The notes under the pieces are model-generated. The model worked only from the letters and a program-made list of their open reading frames with translations. It had not been told where the DNA came from and searched no databases. A stretch of DNA of 64,000 nt from JBFHQE01 sp041592335 (GTDB lineage: Bacteria; Pseudomonadota; Gammaproteobacteria; Thiohalobacterales; Thiohalobacteraceae): positions 186,001 through 250,000 of the forward strand of contig JBFHQE010000001.1 in NCBI GenBank assembly GCA_041592335.1. Direction: 5' to 3'. Each line of letters starts with the position of its first letter. Position 1 is the stretch's first letter. The position numbers were made by a program, and so were the translations under genes. Positions 25,947 through 34,590 of the stretch are shown here, piece after piece.

Positions 25947-27116
25947 ATGACTTTTTTCTACGAGAAAATATTGGGTGGGAAAAACGGTGCGATCGGTCTT
26001 GCCATTCTGGCGGCGCTGATTCTCATTGTGTTCCCGTTAACGCTGGATATCTTCCGCCTGAACCTGGTGGGTAAATACCTGACTTATGCCTTCGCGGCGG
26101 TCAGCCTGGTATTGATCTGGGGCTACGGCGGCGTATTGAGTCTAGGCCAGGGCGTGTTCTTCGGTCTTGGTGGCTATTGCATGGCGATGTTCCTCAAGCT
26201 GGAGGCATCCAGTCCGGAAAATACTGCCATTCAATCCACGCCGGGTATTCCCGACTTCATGGACTGGAACCAGCTGACGGAACTGCCGTTCTTCTGGGTG
26301 CCTTTTGAAAGCTTTACCTTTACCCTGCTGGCTGTGTTGCTGGTGCCGAGTATCTTCGCCTTCATTATCGGCGTTGCAATGTTCAAGCGGCGTGTGGGTG
26401 GTGTGTACTTTGCGATCATCACCCAGGCGATTGCTCTGATTCTGACCGTGTTGATTGTCGGACAGCAGGGTTATACCGGCGGTATCAACGGTATCACTGA
26501 CCTGCGCACTCTGCATGGCTGGGATATTCGCGATGATAGTTCCAAGTACATCCTGTACTTCATCAACGCCATCCTGCTGATTGGTTGCGTCATGCTCGGC
26601 CGCTGGATTCTGACCAGCAAGTTCGGTCGGCTGTTGCTGGCGATGCGCGACAAGGAAGACCGCGTGCGCTTCTCCGGTTATGACGTATCGAACTTCAAGA
26701 TATTCGTGTTCTGTATCGCGGCCATGATCTCCGCCATCGGGGGCGCCATGTTCACCTTACAGGTGGGCTTCATGTCACCTTCCTTTGTCGGCATTGTGCC
26801 CTCGATTGAAATGGTTATCTTCGCAGCGGTTGGCGGTCGCATGTCACTGATCGGCGCCATCTACGGCGCATTGCTGGTCAATTTCGGCAAGACCGTGTTC
26901 TCCGAGTCCATGCCCGAAGTCTGGCTGTTCCTGATGGGCGGCCTGTTCATCGCGGTGGTGATGTTCTTCCCCAACGGCCTGGCCGGTCTGTATGAAAAAT
27001 ACAGCGGCAACCTGAAGAACTGCATCATGAATGGAGGTAGCTGTCTGCGAAAGATGGGAAAAAAGTTGGCGCCGCATATGGCCGGTAACAATGAACCGAT
27101 GGGAGAAAAGGCATGA
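25947..27116 (+). CDS. Amide ABC transporter permease (FmdF/UrtC-like)
   Basis: A 389-residue LivM-type permease with VLIWGYGGVLSLGQGVFFGLGGYCMAMFLK early and FAAVGGRMSLIGAIYGALLVNFGKTVFSE late. GGGGGA precedes the ATG. A soluble C-terminal tail of about 35 residues (NCIMNGGSCLRKMGKK...) extends beyond the last helix and is longer than in UrtC of this window. The stop overlaps the following ATPase gene in ATGA. Confidence 0.92.
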   Translation: MTFFYEKILGGKNGAIGLAILAALILIVFPLTLDIFRLNLVGKYLTYAFAAVSLVLIWGYGGVLSLGQGVFFGLGGYCMAMFLKLEASSPENTAIQSTPGIPDFMDWNQLTELPFFWVPFESFTFTLLAVLLVPSIFAFIIGVAMFKRRVGGVYFAIITQAIALILTVLIVGQQGYTGGINGITDLRTLHGWDIRDDSSKYILYFINAILLIGCVMLGRWILTSKFGRLLLAMRDKEDRVRFSGYDVSNFKIFVFCIAAMISAIGGAMFTLQVGFMSPSFVGIVPSIEMVIFAAVGGRMSLIGAIYGALLVNFGKTVFSESMPEVWLFLMGGLFIAVVMFFPNGLAGLYEKYSGNLKNCIMNGGSCLRKMGKKLAPHMAGNNEPMGEKA

Positions 27117-27859
27117 GTAGTGAAACTGATTTTACCCTTGCGATTGAAGATCTCACGGTTTCATTCGACGGCTTCAAGGCGGTCGACAGCCTGAACCTCT
27201 ATCTCGACCAGGATGAGCTGCGCGTGGTTATCGGCCCCAACGGGGCCGGTAAAACCACGGTGCTCGATCTGATTTGCGGTAAGACCAAGGCAACTGGAGG
27301 CAGCATCAAGTTCCTGAATAAGGAGCTGACCAGCCTGTCGGAACATGAAATCGTGCGCGCGGGTGTCGGCCGTAAATTCCAGACACCCTCCATTTACGAA
27401 AACCTGTCCGTTTATGAAAACCTGGAGGTGTCTTATCCGAAAGGGCGCAACGTGTTCGGTGCGCTGACTTTCAAGCGCACCGATGAGGTGGATCGACGTA
27501 TCCGAGAGGTGGCGCGCGACATCTTCCTCGAAGAGATGCTGGAGATGGAAGCGGGTCTGCTCAGTCATGGTCAGAAGCAATGGCTCGAGATTGGCATGTT
27601 GCTGATCCAGGACCCTGTGCTGTTGATGCTCGATGAGCCGGTGGCCGGAATGAGTGTCAAGGAGCGCGAACAGACCGCGGAACTCTTGAAGCGCATCTGC
27701 AAGGGCCGCTCCGTGCTGGTTATCGAGCATGACATGGAGTTTGTGGCGCGCATTGCGCACAAGGTTACCGTGTTGCACCAGGGCAAGATACTTGCCGAGG
27801 GCAACATGGAAGCCGTGCAGAACGACCCCAAGGTCATTGAAGTTTATCTCGGCCATTAA
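27113..27859 (+). CDS. Amide ABC transporter ATPase (UrtD-like)
   Basis: A 248-residue LivG-type ATPase with Walker A GPNGAGKTT, signature LSHGQKQWLEIGMLL and Walker B LMLDEPVAGMS, closely similar to UrtD but without its N-terminal extension. VLVIEHDMEFV holds the switch His. Coupled to the permease by a 4-nt overlap. Confidence 0.93.
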   Translation: MSSETDFTLAIEDLTVSFDGFKAVDSLNLYLDQDELRVVIGPNGAGKTTVLDLICGKTKATGGSIKFLNKELTSLSEHEIVRAGVGRKFQTPSIYENLSVYENLEVSYPKGRNVFGALTFKRTDEVDRRIREVARDIFLEEMLEMEAGLLSHGQKQWLEIGMLLIQDPVLLMLDEPVAGMSVKEREQTAELLKRICKGRSVLVIEHDMEFVARIAHKVTVLHQGKILAEGNMEAVQNDPKVIEVYLGH

Positions 27860-27877
27860 CTTTCAGGAGCTTTCATT

Positions 27878-28567
27878 ATGTTAGAAGTCTCAAATTTGCA
27901 TGTCAGCTATGGCCAGAGTGAAGTGATTCACGGAATTGATTTCACGGCCAAGAAAAACGAAACCCTTGCCATCATGGGCCGCAACGGTATGGGCAAGACC
28001 ACGCTGTTCAAATCCCTGATGGGGATACTGCCGAGCGGCGATGGCAGTATCCAGGTCGATGGCAAGGATGTTACCGGCAAGGAAAGTTATCAACGAGTGG
28101 CCGATGGCATTGCCTACGTGCCACAGGGCCGCATGATCTTTCCGACGCTGACTGTTCAGGAAAACATCGAAACCGGCATGGAAGTGTCCAGGCTTAAGCG
28201 TATTCCGGATGAAATCTTTGGCCTGTTCCCGGTGCTGCATGAAATGCGGCATCGAAAAGGCGGCAACCTGTCCGGCGGGCAGCAGCAACAGCTGGCCATT
28301 GCCCGCGCCCTGGTAACCAATCCGAAGGTGTTGTTGCTGGATGAGCCAACGGAAGGTATCCAGCCGTCGATCATCAAGGATATCGCCAACATTCTTAACG
28401 AGATTAAGAAGATTCGCGATATCACCATCATCGTATCGGAACAGGTGTTGAGTTTCACCATGGCGATTGCGGACCGGATTATCGTGATCGACAAGGGAAA
28501 TTTCATTCACGAAGACCTGCGCGAGGATGTGGATACCGCGCAAATCAGTAAATATCTTTCTGTTTAA
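27878..28567 (+). CDS. Amide ABC transporter ATPase (UrtE-like)
   Basis: A 229-residue LivF-type ATPase with Walker A GRNGMGKTT, signature LSGGQQQQLAIARAL and Walker B LLLDEPTEGIQPSII. AGGAG precedes the ATG. Completes the second Urt-type importer. amiE begins 25 nt later, so amide uptake and hydrolysis are joined in one transcript. Confidence 0.93.
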   Translation: MLEVSNLHVSYGQSEVIHGIDFTAKKNETLAIMGRNGMGKTTLFKSLMGILPSGDGSIQVDGKDVTGKESYQRVADGIAYVPQGRMIFPTLTVQENIETGMEVSRLKRIPDEIFGLFPVLHEMRHRKGGNLSGGQQQQLAIARALVTNPKVLLLDEPTEGIQPSIIKDIANILNEIKKIRDITIIVSEQVLSFTMAIADRIIVIDKGNFIHEDLREDVDTAQISKYLSV

Positions 28568-28592
28568 TTGTTAAAGCTGTAAGGAAGTCATT

Positions 28593-29636
28593 ATGAGACA
28601 CGGTGATATTTCATCGAGCAACGACACCGTCGGTGTAGCGGTCGTCAATTACAAAATGCCACGCCTGCATACCAAGGCGGACGTGCTGGAGAACGCGCAA
28701 AAAATTGCCGACATGATTGTCGGTATGAAGCAGGGCCTGCCAGGCATGGATCTGGTTATTTTCCCTGAATACAGTACCCACGGCATTATGTACGACGCCA
28801 AGGAAATGTATGAAACCGCATCGACGATACCCGGCGACGAAACCGAGATTTTTGCGGCAGCCTGTCGCAAAGCCGATACCTGGGGCGTGTTTTCATTAAC
28901 GGGTGAGCAGCATGAGGAGCATCCGAACAAGGCGCCTTATAACACGCTGATCCTGATGAACAACAAGGGTGAGATTGTTCAAAAGTACCGCAAGATCATG
29001 CCCTGGTGTCCGGTTGAAGGCTGGTATCCGGGTGATTGTACCTATGTTTCGGATGGCCCTAAGGGGATGAAAGTAAGTTTGATCATCTGTGATGACGGTA
29101 ACTATCCTGAAATCTGGCGTGATTGCGCCATGCGCGGTGCCGAACTGATCGTCCGTTGCCAGGGTTATATGTATCCATCAAAAGACCAGCAGGTTATCGT
29201 GGCAAAAGCGATGGCCTGGATGAATACCTCCTATGTTGCCGTGGCGAATGCCTCGGGCTTCGATGGTGTTTATTCCTACTTCGGTCATTCCGCCATTGTC
29301 GGTTTCGATGGCCGAACGCTGGGTGAATGCGGTGAAGAAGATTATGGCATTCAGTATGCCGAACTGTCGATGTCGCAGATCCGGGATGCGCGCAAGAACT
29401 GGCAGTCGCAGAACCATCTGTTCAAGCTGCTGCATCGAGGCTACACGGGCAAGATCAATTCGGGTGAAGGCGATGAAGGCGTTGCTGAATGTCCTTACGA
29501 GTTCTACAACACCTGGATCAATGACCCGCAGAAGGCAAAAGAGAATGTAGAGAAGATTACGCGTAGCACGGTGGGTACGGCTGAATGCCCGATTGATGGT
29601 ATTCCAAATGAAGAGACTGATACCAGTCACAAGTGA
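28593..29636 (+). CDS. amiE: Aliphatic amidase
   Basis: A 347-residue nitrilase-superfamily enzyme that hydrolyses short aliphatic amides (such as acetamide) to the acid and ammonia. The catalytic triad is at the Pseudomonas positions: E59 (FPEYSTHG), K134 (YRKIMPW) and C166 (IICDDGNYPE). The length and N-terminus (MRHGDISSSNDTVGVAVVNYKMPR) match AmiE closely. No signal peptide. A strong hairpin separates it from the NorD-like gene. The Pseudomonas amiC/amiR regulators are absent, so regulation differs. Confidence 0.96.
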   Translation: MRHGDISSSNDTVGVAVVNYKMPRLHTKADVLENAQKIADMIVGMKQGLPGMDLVIFPEYSTHGIMYDAKEMYETASTIPGDETEIFAAACRKADTWGVFSLTGEQHEEHPNKAPYNTLILMNNKGEIVQKYRKIMPWCPVEGWYPGDCTYVSDGPKGMKVSLIICDDGNYPEIWRDCAMRGAELIVRCQGYMYPSKDQQVIVAKAMAWMNTSYVAVANASGFDGVYSYFGHSAIVGFDGRTLGECGEEDYGIQYAELSMSQIRDARKNWQSQNHLFKLLHRGYTGKINSGEGDEGVAECPYEFYNTWINDPQKAKENVEKITRSTVGTAECPIDGIPNEETDTSHK

Positions 29637-29648
29637 ACGCTGAAGCCG

Positions 29649-29675
29649 AACCTGGTGGTTATAAGCCACCAGGTT
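29649..29675 (+). promoter_or_regulatory. Hairpin between amiE and the NorD-like gene, covering its ribosome site
   Basis: AACCTGGTGG (29649-29658) pairs with CCACCAGGTT (29666-29675); inner T-G and T-A pairs leave an ATA loop. The only AGG near the next ATG (29683) is in the 3' arm, so the hairpin could lower translation of the downstream gene. Confidence 0.6.
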
Positions 29676-29682
29676 TCCTGCC

Positions 29683-31413
29683 ATGAATCATTCAGTCAAA
29701 TTAGCGGGTTTAAAAAGGAGTATCGAGTTTTACCTGCGCGCTTTATGGAATCAGGATTTTAATCTTGAGCCGCTGGAATCGTCCGTAACGAATTCCTGCG
29801 GACATATCCTTGACGGAAAATTTTATATGCCCGCGAGTGTTCCCGCTGAGCATAGTGACATTGATTATTTGTATGCGGCAGCCACGCATATGTCGGCGCA
29901 CATTGAATTTGGCAATGAACCTTATGAAGCTAGCGAGCTTAACTTGATGCAGAGAAGTATGGTCAACCTGGTCGAGGACCTGCGGGTTGAGGTTCTGGCG
30001 GCAAACAGCTATCCCGGAATTAAAAAACGCTGGCTTGGTTTTCATAAAGATATTGGCGACACGGAAAGTTCAGCCATCAACCTGATGCGGCGTCTCTCCA
30101 GGGCCGTGCTTGACGAGGACTATCAGGATTCAAGTCTGTGGGTGCAGAAGGGTAAACAACTCTTCCACGAAAACAGATCGGAACTGCGGCAGCCGGATTT
30201 TTCCCGCCAACTTGGTTTGAGACTGGCAAATGACCTGGGGCAAATGCGTATGCCTCTGAATTCGGGCCGTTATGAGCAGTTAATCGCCTACAGGGACGAT
30301 AACCGGCATCTCTGGTTTGAGCATATTCAGCATGAGAGGAAAGATACATCCATCGCTCCGGCCGAGCAGGCCAGCCTGGATAACAGGCAACTCCGCGAAA
30401 CCGATAATGCGAGGCGAGTGAATATTATCGATGGCGATTTCTCTCCTGGCGAGGGTATGTATATCCGTCAACAGGACGCGGCGGTGCTTGAGTTTCGTAA
30501 TAACAGGGATGCCAACCCGATTTCATCCTTTCACTATCCGGAGTGGGACTACCGCTCTGGCGTGTTAAAGACAAACTGGTGCACGGTCAATATCAGCCAG
30601 GCCAGGGAGGGGTCTTTCGATCAGGTTGAGAATATTCTATCGACACATAAATTCATCCTTAACAGGTTAAGAAACCTCGCCAGAAGATTGCAGGTGGAGA
30701 AACTGCAAAGGGTAAGAAAAATACCGGAGGGCGATGAAATTGATTATGGACCGATGATGGATGCCATGGTGTCGGTGAGAATGAATGCAACGCCGGATGC
30801 GCGGGTATTTATGCGCAATGAATATCGACATGCGAAATCGCTCGCCATCAGCATTTTGCTGGATTTGTCCGAATCGACCAACCAGTTCATTGGCGGGGTC
30901 AGCATTACCCAAAGAATCCGCGACGCGGTTTTGCTATTAGGTGAAACCTTGTCGCTGGCGGATGAGCAGTTCGCCATATCCGGGTTTTCATCAAATACCC
31001 GGCATGAAATTCATTATATTAACTTCAAAGGATTTTCCGAAAGGTTCTCCAGCACCAAAGATCGTTTGCTCGATATCCGTGGACAGTTCTCGACCCGGTT
31101 GGGTGCCGCCATACGGCATGCCGCTGAAGATCTTGACCGGCAGCTAACCAGCAAAAAGTTACTGCTGGTGATAACGGATGGTGCGCCGTCGGATGTCGAT
31201 GTGTTCGATAGTAAATACCTTGAGCATGACAGCTGGCATGCTGTGAGTGATTTGCAGGGTAAAGGTATCAAACCGTTTTGCCTGAATCTCGATGCCCGTT
31301 CAGATGCCGCAATCGCGCATATTTTTGGTAAGGGGCGTTATGAAACCATCGATCACGTGGAAAAATTACCTGAAGTTCTGTCCCGAATCTATATGCGTTA
31401 TGGAAGGCATTAA
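29683..31413 (+). CDS. NorD/CbbO-like VWA-domain protein
   Basis: A 576-residue soluble protein. The N-terminal half has the NorD/CbbO-like segment THMSAHIEFG and LVEDLRVE. The C-terminal ~190 residues are a von Willebrand A domain with an intact MIDAS motif DLSESTN and a later ITDGAPSDVD. Such proteins work with MoxR AAA+ ATPases to remodel or metallate enzymes: NorD with NorQ for nitric oxide reductase, CbbO with CbbQ for Rubisco. Here neither nitric oxide reductase nor Rubisco is nearby; the neighbour is amiE. The target is unknown. The ATPase gene starts immediately after its stop. Confidence 0.85.
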   Translation: MNHSVKLAGLKRSIEFYLRALWNQDFNLEPLESSVTNSCGHILDGKFYMPASVPAEHSDIDYLYAAATHMSAHIEFGNEPYEASELNLMQRSMVNLVEDLRVEVLAANSYPGIKKRWLGFHKDIGDTESSAINLMRRLSRAVLDEDYQDSSLWVQKGKQLFHENRSELRQPDFSRQLGLRLANDLGQMRMPLNSGRYEQLIAYRDDNRHLWFEHIQHERKDTSIAPAEQASLDNRQLRETDNARRVNIIDGDFSPGEGMYIRQQDAAVLEFRNNRDANPISSFHYPEWDYRSGVLKTNWCTVNISQAREGSFDQVENILSTHKFILNRLRNLARRLQVEKLQRVRKIPEGDEIDYGPMMDAMVSVRMNATPDARVFMRNEYRHAKSLAISILLDLSESTNQFIGGVSITQRIRDAVLLLGETLSLADEQFAISGFSSNTRHEIHYINFKGFSERFSSTKDRLLDIRGQFSTRLGAAIRHAAEDLDRQLTSKKLLLVITDGAPSDVDVFDSKYLEHDSWHAVSDLQGKGIKPFCLNLDARSDAAIAHIFGKGRYETIDHVEKLPEVLSRIYMRYGRH

Positions 31414-32238
31414 ATGTCTGGTATGCCAATAAAATCGTCGGATGCGTCTCAATATTATGTAAGTCATGAGCCTTACTATGAGCCCGTTGGTAATGAAGTG
31501 GCGTTATACGAGGCGGCCTATCGTGCGCGCATGCCGGTTATGCTGAAAGGTCCAACGGGTTGTGGTAAATCACGCTTCGTTGAATACATGGCATATAAAC
31601 TGGGTCGTCCATTAATTACCGTTGCCTGCAATGAAGATATGATGGCCTCGGACCTGGTGGGGCGATACCTGCTGGATAAGGAGGGTACCCGCTGGCAGGA
31701 CGGCCCGTTAACAATCGCCGCCCGTATCGGGGCTATCTGTTACCTGGATGAGATTGTTGAGGCACGTCAGGATACCACGGTCATTATTCATCCACTGACC
31801 GATCATCGTCGTATGCTGCCGTTGGAGAAAAAAGGCGAGCTGGTTGAGGCGCATCCGGATTTCCAGCTGGTCATTTCCTATAACCCCGGTTATCAGAGCT
31901 TGATGAAAGATCTCAAGCAATCGACCAAGCAGCGCTTTGGCGGTTTGAATTTCGATTATCCGCGAGAATCGGTTGAGATAACCATCGTCGCCAGAGAGTC
32001 GGGAATCGCAAGCGATATGGCAGCCAGGCTTGTCAAGGTCGCCCAATGTGCTCGCAATCTCAAGGGGCATGGCCTGGAAGAAGGTGTTTCGACGCGTCTG
32101 CTGGTCTACGCCGGTCAATTAATCAGCCTGGGCGTGGCGCCCGAGACAGCCTGCATGATGGCAATCGTAACGCCCTTAACGGATGACCCTGATATGCGAG
32201 AGTCGCTTAATGCCACGGTGCATACGATATTTGCGTGA
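31414..32238 (+). CDS. NorQ/CbbQ-like MoxR-family AAA+ ATPase
   Basis: A 274-residue AAA+ protein. Walker A is GPTGCGKSRFVEYMA, Walker B is ICYLDEI, and sensor-type NPGYQSL and the C-terminal CbbQ_C-like helices follow. It would form a hexamer that uses the VWA protein as substrate adaptor. Its ATG directly abuts the VWA stop (TAAATG), indicating strict co-translation. In Pseudomonas, amiB of the amidase operon is also an AAA-type chaperone, which makes an amide-related role plausible but unproven. It ends the operon before the terminator at 32384. Confidence 0.88.
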   Translation: MSGMPIKSSDASQYYVSHEPYYEPVGNEVALYEAAYRARMPVMLKGPTGCGKSRFVEYMAYKLGRPLITVACNEDMMASDLVGRYLLDKEGTRWQDGPLTIAARIGAICYLDEIVEARQDTTVIIHPLTDHRRMLPLEKKGELVEAHPDFQLVISYNPGYQSLMKDLKQSTKQRFGGLNFDYPRESVEITIVARESGIASDMAARLVKVAQCARNLKGHGLEEGVSTRLLVYAGQLISLGVAPETACMMAIVTPLTDDPDMRESLNATVHTIFA

Positions 32239-32383
32239 TTCGTACCCGGATCAATGATCCGACCAGAAGGCGCGGAAAGCTGGAGGATTCCACTCGTTTG
32301 ACGCCTGGTACACCGAATGTCCGGTAACGGGCATGCCCAACCAATAAGGTGAACAAATCACCATTAGCATTTCCCCCAAGTTG

Positions 32384-32419
32384 CGGGATACCGGAGTGAG
32401 ACCCGGTATCCCGTTTTTT
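32384..32419 (+). terminator. Terminator of the amide operon
   Basis: CGGGATACCGG (32384-32394) and CCGGTATCCCG (32403-32413) followed by six T. Located ~145 nt after the AAA+ stop. The 278-nt gap holds no other convincing gene. Confidence 0.9.
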
Positions 32420-32516
32420 ATTGTCTGTCAGAATCAGGGGGAATACGGGTTTTTTATGGTAGCTGTGATATATTTTTAGCCCTAAATTTGGATATAACTC
32501 CGCAGGTAGATCAACA

Positions 32517-32759
32517 ATGGCAAGCAATCAGCAGGATCAATACAGTTCCCATTTAAAGAAGGCGTGGATAATTTATTCTCTGACAGCGGCGGTGCTGGCA
32601 GTGGTTCTGGTGTTGTTTGTGGCGAGGGATAATGAAGAACGTTTCTTCTACGGCCTGATGACCATTGCCGGTGCCTACGTGTTCCGACCAACGGAGCGTT
32701 TCATGGCCAGGCAGATTCAGAAATACACCGGTGTGTCCAAGCCCGCGGCCGAGGATTAA
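32517..32759 (+). CDS. Small membrane protein of unknown function
   Basis: An 80-residue protein with a hydrophobic helix at about residues 18-36 (AWIIYSLTAAVLAVVLVLFV) and a weaker one at about 43-55. The C-terminus is charged. No family was recognised. It lies after the amide operon terminator and converges with the sigma-54 activator gene, 10 nt apart. Confidence 0.6.
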   Translation: MASNQQDQYSSHLKKAWIIYSLTAAVLAVVLVLFVARDNEERFFYGLMTIAGAYVFRPTERFMARQIQKYTGVSKPAAED

Positions 32760-32769
32760 CCAGGACGGG

Positions 32770-34410
32770 CTATTCCTGTAATTTCTTCAACCGGTAACGC
32801 AGTTGCCGCGGTGTGTACCCAAGTAACTTTGCGGCCTGCACCTGGTTGCCGCCGGTTTTTTTCAGCGCGGCATTGATTTCCTCAAGATCGGCGGGATTGA
32901 CTCGCGCATAGTGTCGCGGCTGTATGCCGTCATCGCTTTCTTTTTCATCCTGATCCATTGCCGTTTTCGCCGGGGCTGATGGAAGTGATGTTTCCTGTTG
33001 CCTGCTGGCGCCGTTTACATCCAGCTGGCGGATGGTTTCCCGACTCAGGGCGCGTTCGGTGCCCAGCACAAAATCAATTTCCTGCTTGCCGATCCAGCGA
33101 CCGTCGGTTTTCAGCACGGCGCGTTCAATGACATTCTGTAACTGACGAATATTACCCGGCCAGGTAAAGCACTTGAGTTCTTCGTACACGCCCTGGGTGA
33201 AATTGATGTTGCGGTCATACACCTGGCAGTAATGCGCCAGGAAGTGCTGGGCCAGGCGCGGGATATCTTCGGTGCGGTCCTTGAGCGATGGCAGCGAGAT
33301 CGGAATGACGTTCAGGCGGTAGAACAGGTCCAGGCGGAAATTGCCCTCGGCCACGGCCTTGCTGAGATCGACATGCGTGGCAGTAATCAGGCGAAAATCC
33401 ACCTTGCGCGGTTTATCGCTGCCAATCGGCTGAATCTGCTTGTCCTGCAAAACGCGCAGCAGTTTCACCTGCAGGTCCATCGGCATGTCGCCGATCTCAT
33501 CGAGGAACAGGGTGCCGCCATTGGCCTGTTCGATCTTGCCGATCTGGCGTTTATGCGCGCCGGTGAAGCTGCCTTTTTCATGGCCGAACAGTTCGGATTC
33601 CAGCAGGGATTCGGGGATGGAGGCGCAGTTGATACAGATATAGGGCTGTTTGCTGCGCCTGCTTTCCCGGTGCAGCATGCCGGCAAACATTTCCTTGCCC
33701 GTGCCGGACTCGCCCAGCAACAACACCGGGGCATCCGAGTCTTTTACCTGCTCGATCTCTTTCACCGCCGCGAGAATGGCGCGGCTGGAGCCGATTATGC
33801 CGTGCGATTCGCACAGCTCGACCCGGCGGCCGCTCTCATGGTCGAGTTGTTCCGGCGTGAAACTGATGCTGTGCGCACGGCGTTGCAGGCGCTTGAGTTC
33901 GGGTCCGAACAGGGTGGCGATGATGCGCAGCAGGTCGACATCATCGCTGTAGCGGCGGCGCGGGTTGGCGCGGCGTTGTGCCGACAGGACGCCGATCGGT
34001 TTGCCGTTGATCAGGATCGGGACAGAGATAAAGCCGACATGTTTCTTGCTGCCCTGGATCGGCTCGGCAATGCGCGTGACAAATACTTCCTCGCTCATGA
34101 CGTCGGTGACCAGCGAGACCTGGCCACTGTTCCAGACATAACCTGTCAGCCCCTGGTTGAAATTCACGTTGTAATGACCGGCCTGCACGCTTTCCCGGGG
34201 CAGGCCGTCGAAAAAAGCCACTTCCAGTTCCTTGGTCTGGTAATTGGGCAGCAGGATGCGCGGGAAATACAGGTTGACCCAGCGCGACAGCAGTTGCAGT
34301 ACGCTGTTGATCTTGTGCGAAGTGGATAAGGATGAGGCGATAATCTTGGATGCCTCATGCAGCGTCACGCAATTCACATGGCGTAAATCGACGGCATTAT
34401 TTCTGGTCAC
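32770..34410 (-). CDS. GAF-AAA+-Fis sigma-54-dependent activator
   Basis: A 546-residue enhancer-binding protein. Residues ~20-175 form a GAF-type sensor domain, as in NifA-like activators. The AAA+ domain has Walker A GESGTGKE (233-240), the sigma-54 contact loop GSFTGA (280-285, Ser in place of the usual Ala) and Walker B GGTLFLDEIGDMP. The C-terminal Fis-type helix-turn-helix ends TGGNQVQAAKLLGYTPRQLRYRLKKL. No receiver domain, so it probably responds to a small molecule. It is the only such activator in the window and lies close to three matched sigma-54 promoters controlling urea and amide genes, which makes it the best candidate regulator. Confidence 0.92.
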   Translation of the reverse strand: MTRNNAVDLRHVNCVTLHEASKIIASSLSTSHKINSVLQLLSRWVNLYFPRILLPNYQTKELEVAFFDGLPRESVQAGHYNVNFNQGLTGYVWNSGQVSLVTDVMSEEVFVTRIAEPIQGSKKHVGFISVPILINGKPIGVLSAQRRANPRRRYSDDVDLLRIIATLFGPELKRLQRRAHSISFTPEQLDHESGRRVELCESHGIIGSSRAILAAVKEIEQVKDSDAPVLLLGESGTGKEMFAGMLHRESRRSKQPYICINCASIPESLLESELFGHEKGSFTGAHKRQIGKIEQANGGTLFLDEIGDMPMDLQVKLLRVLQDKQIQPIGSDKPRKVDFRLITATHVDLSKAVAEGNFRLDLFYRLNVIPISLPSLKDRTEDIPRLAQHFLAHYCQVYDRNINFTQGVYEELKCFTWPGNIRQLQNVIERAVLKTDGRWIGKQEIDFVLGTERALSRETIRQLDVNGASRQQETSLPSAPAKTAMDQDEKESDDGIQPRHYARVNPADLEEINAALKKTGGNQVQAAKLLGYTPRQLRYRLKKLQE

Positions 34411-34590
34411 AATGGTGTGCTCTGCCCGAGTAGAGAGTTATTGCGAAATCGATAATATCAATGCAACCGGTATGCCAGAGCCGTGAAGCCGGTAAGCGCA
34501 CGAAAACATTGGGCGCAGTTTCCGGCTTTCAGGTGTGAGCGGACGTTCGCGCCCATTTTCGGTGCGGCGTGTCGTATGTTGGTTCAAATA

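Noticed and set aside
29683..32238. Nitric oxide reductase activation cluster
   Set aside because: norB and norC are absent in the window, so the VWA/AAA+ pair should not be named norD/norQ with that function.
33232..34329. 365-codon plus-strand frame opposite the sigma-54 activator
   Set aside because: Lies entirely antisense to a gene with clear domains; composition is that of a shadow frame.
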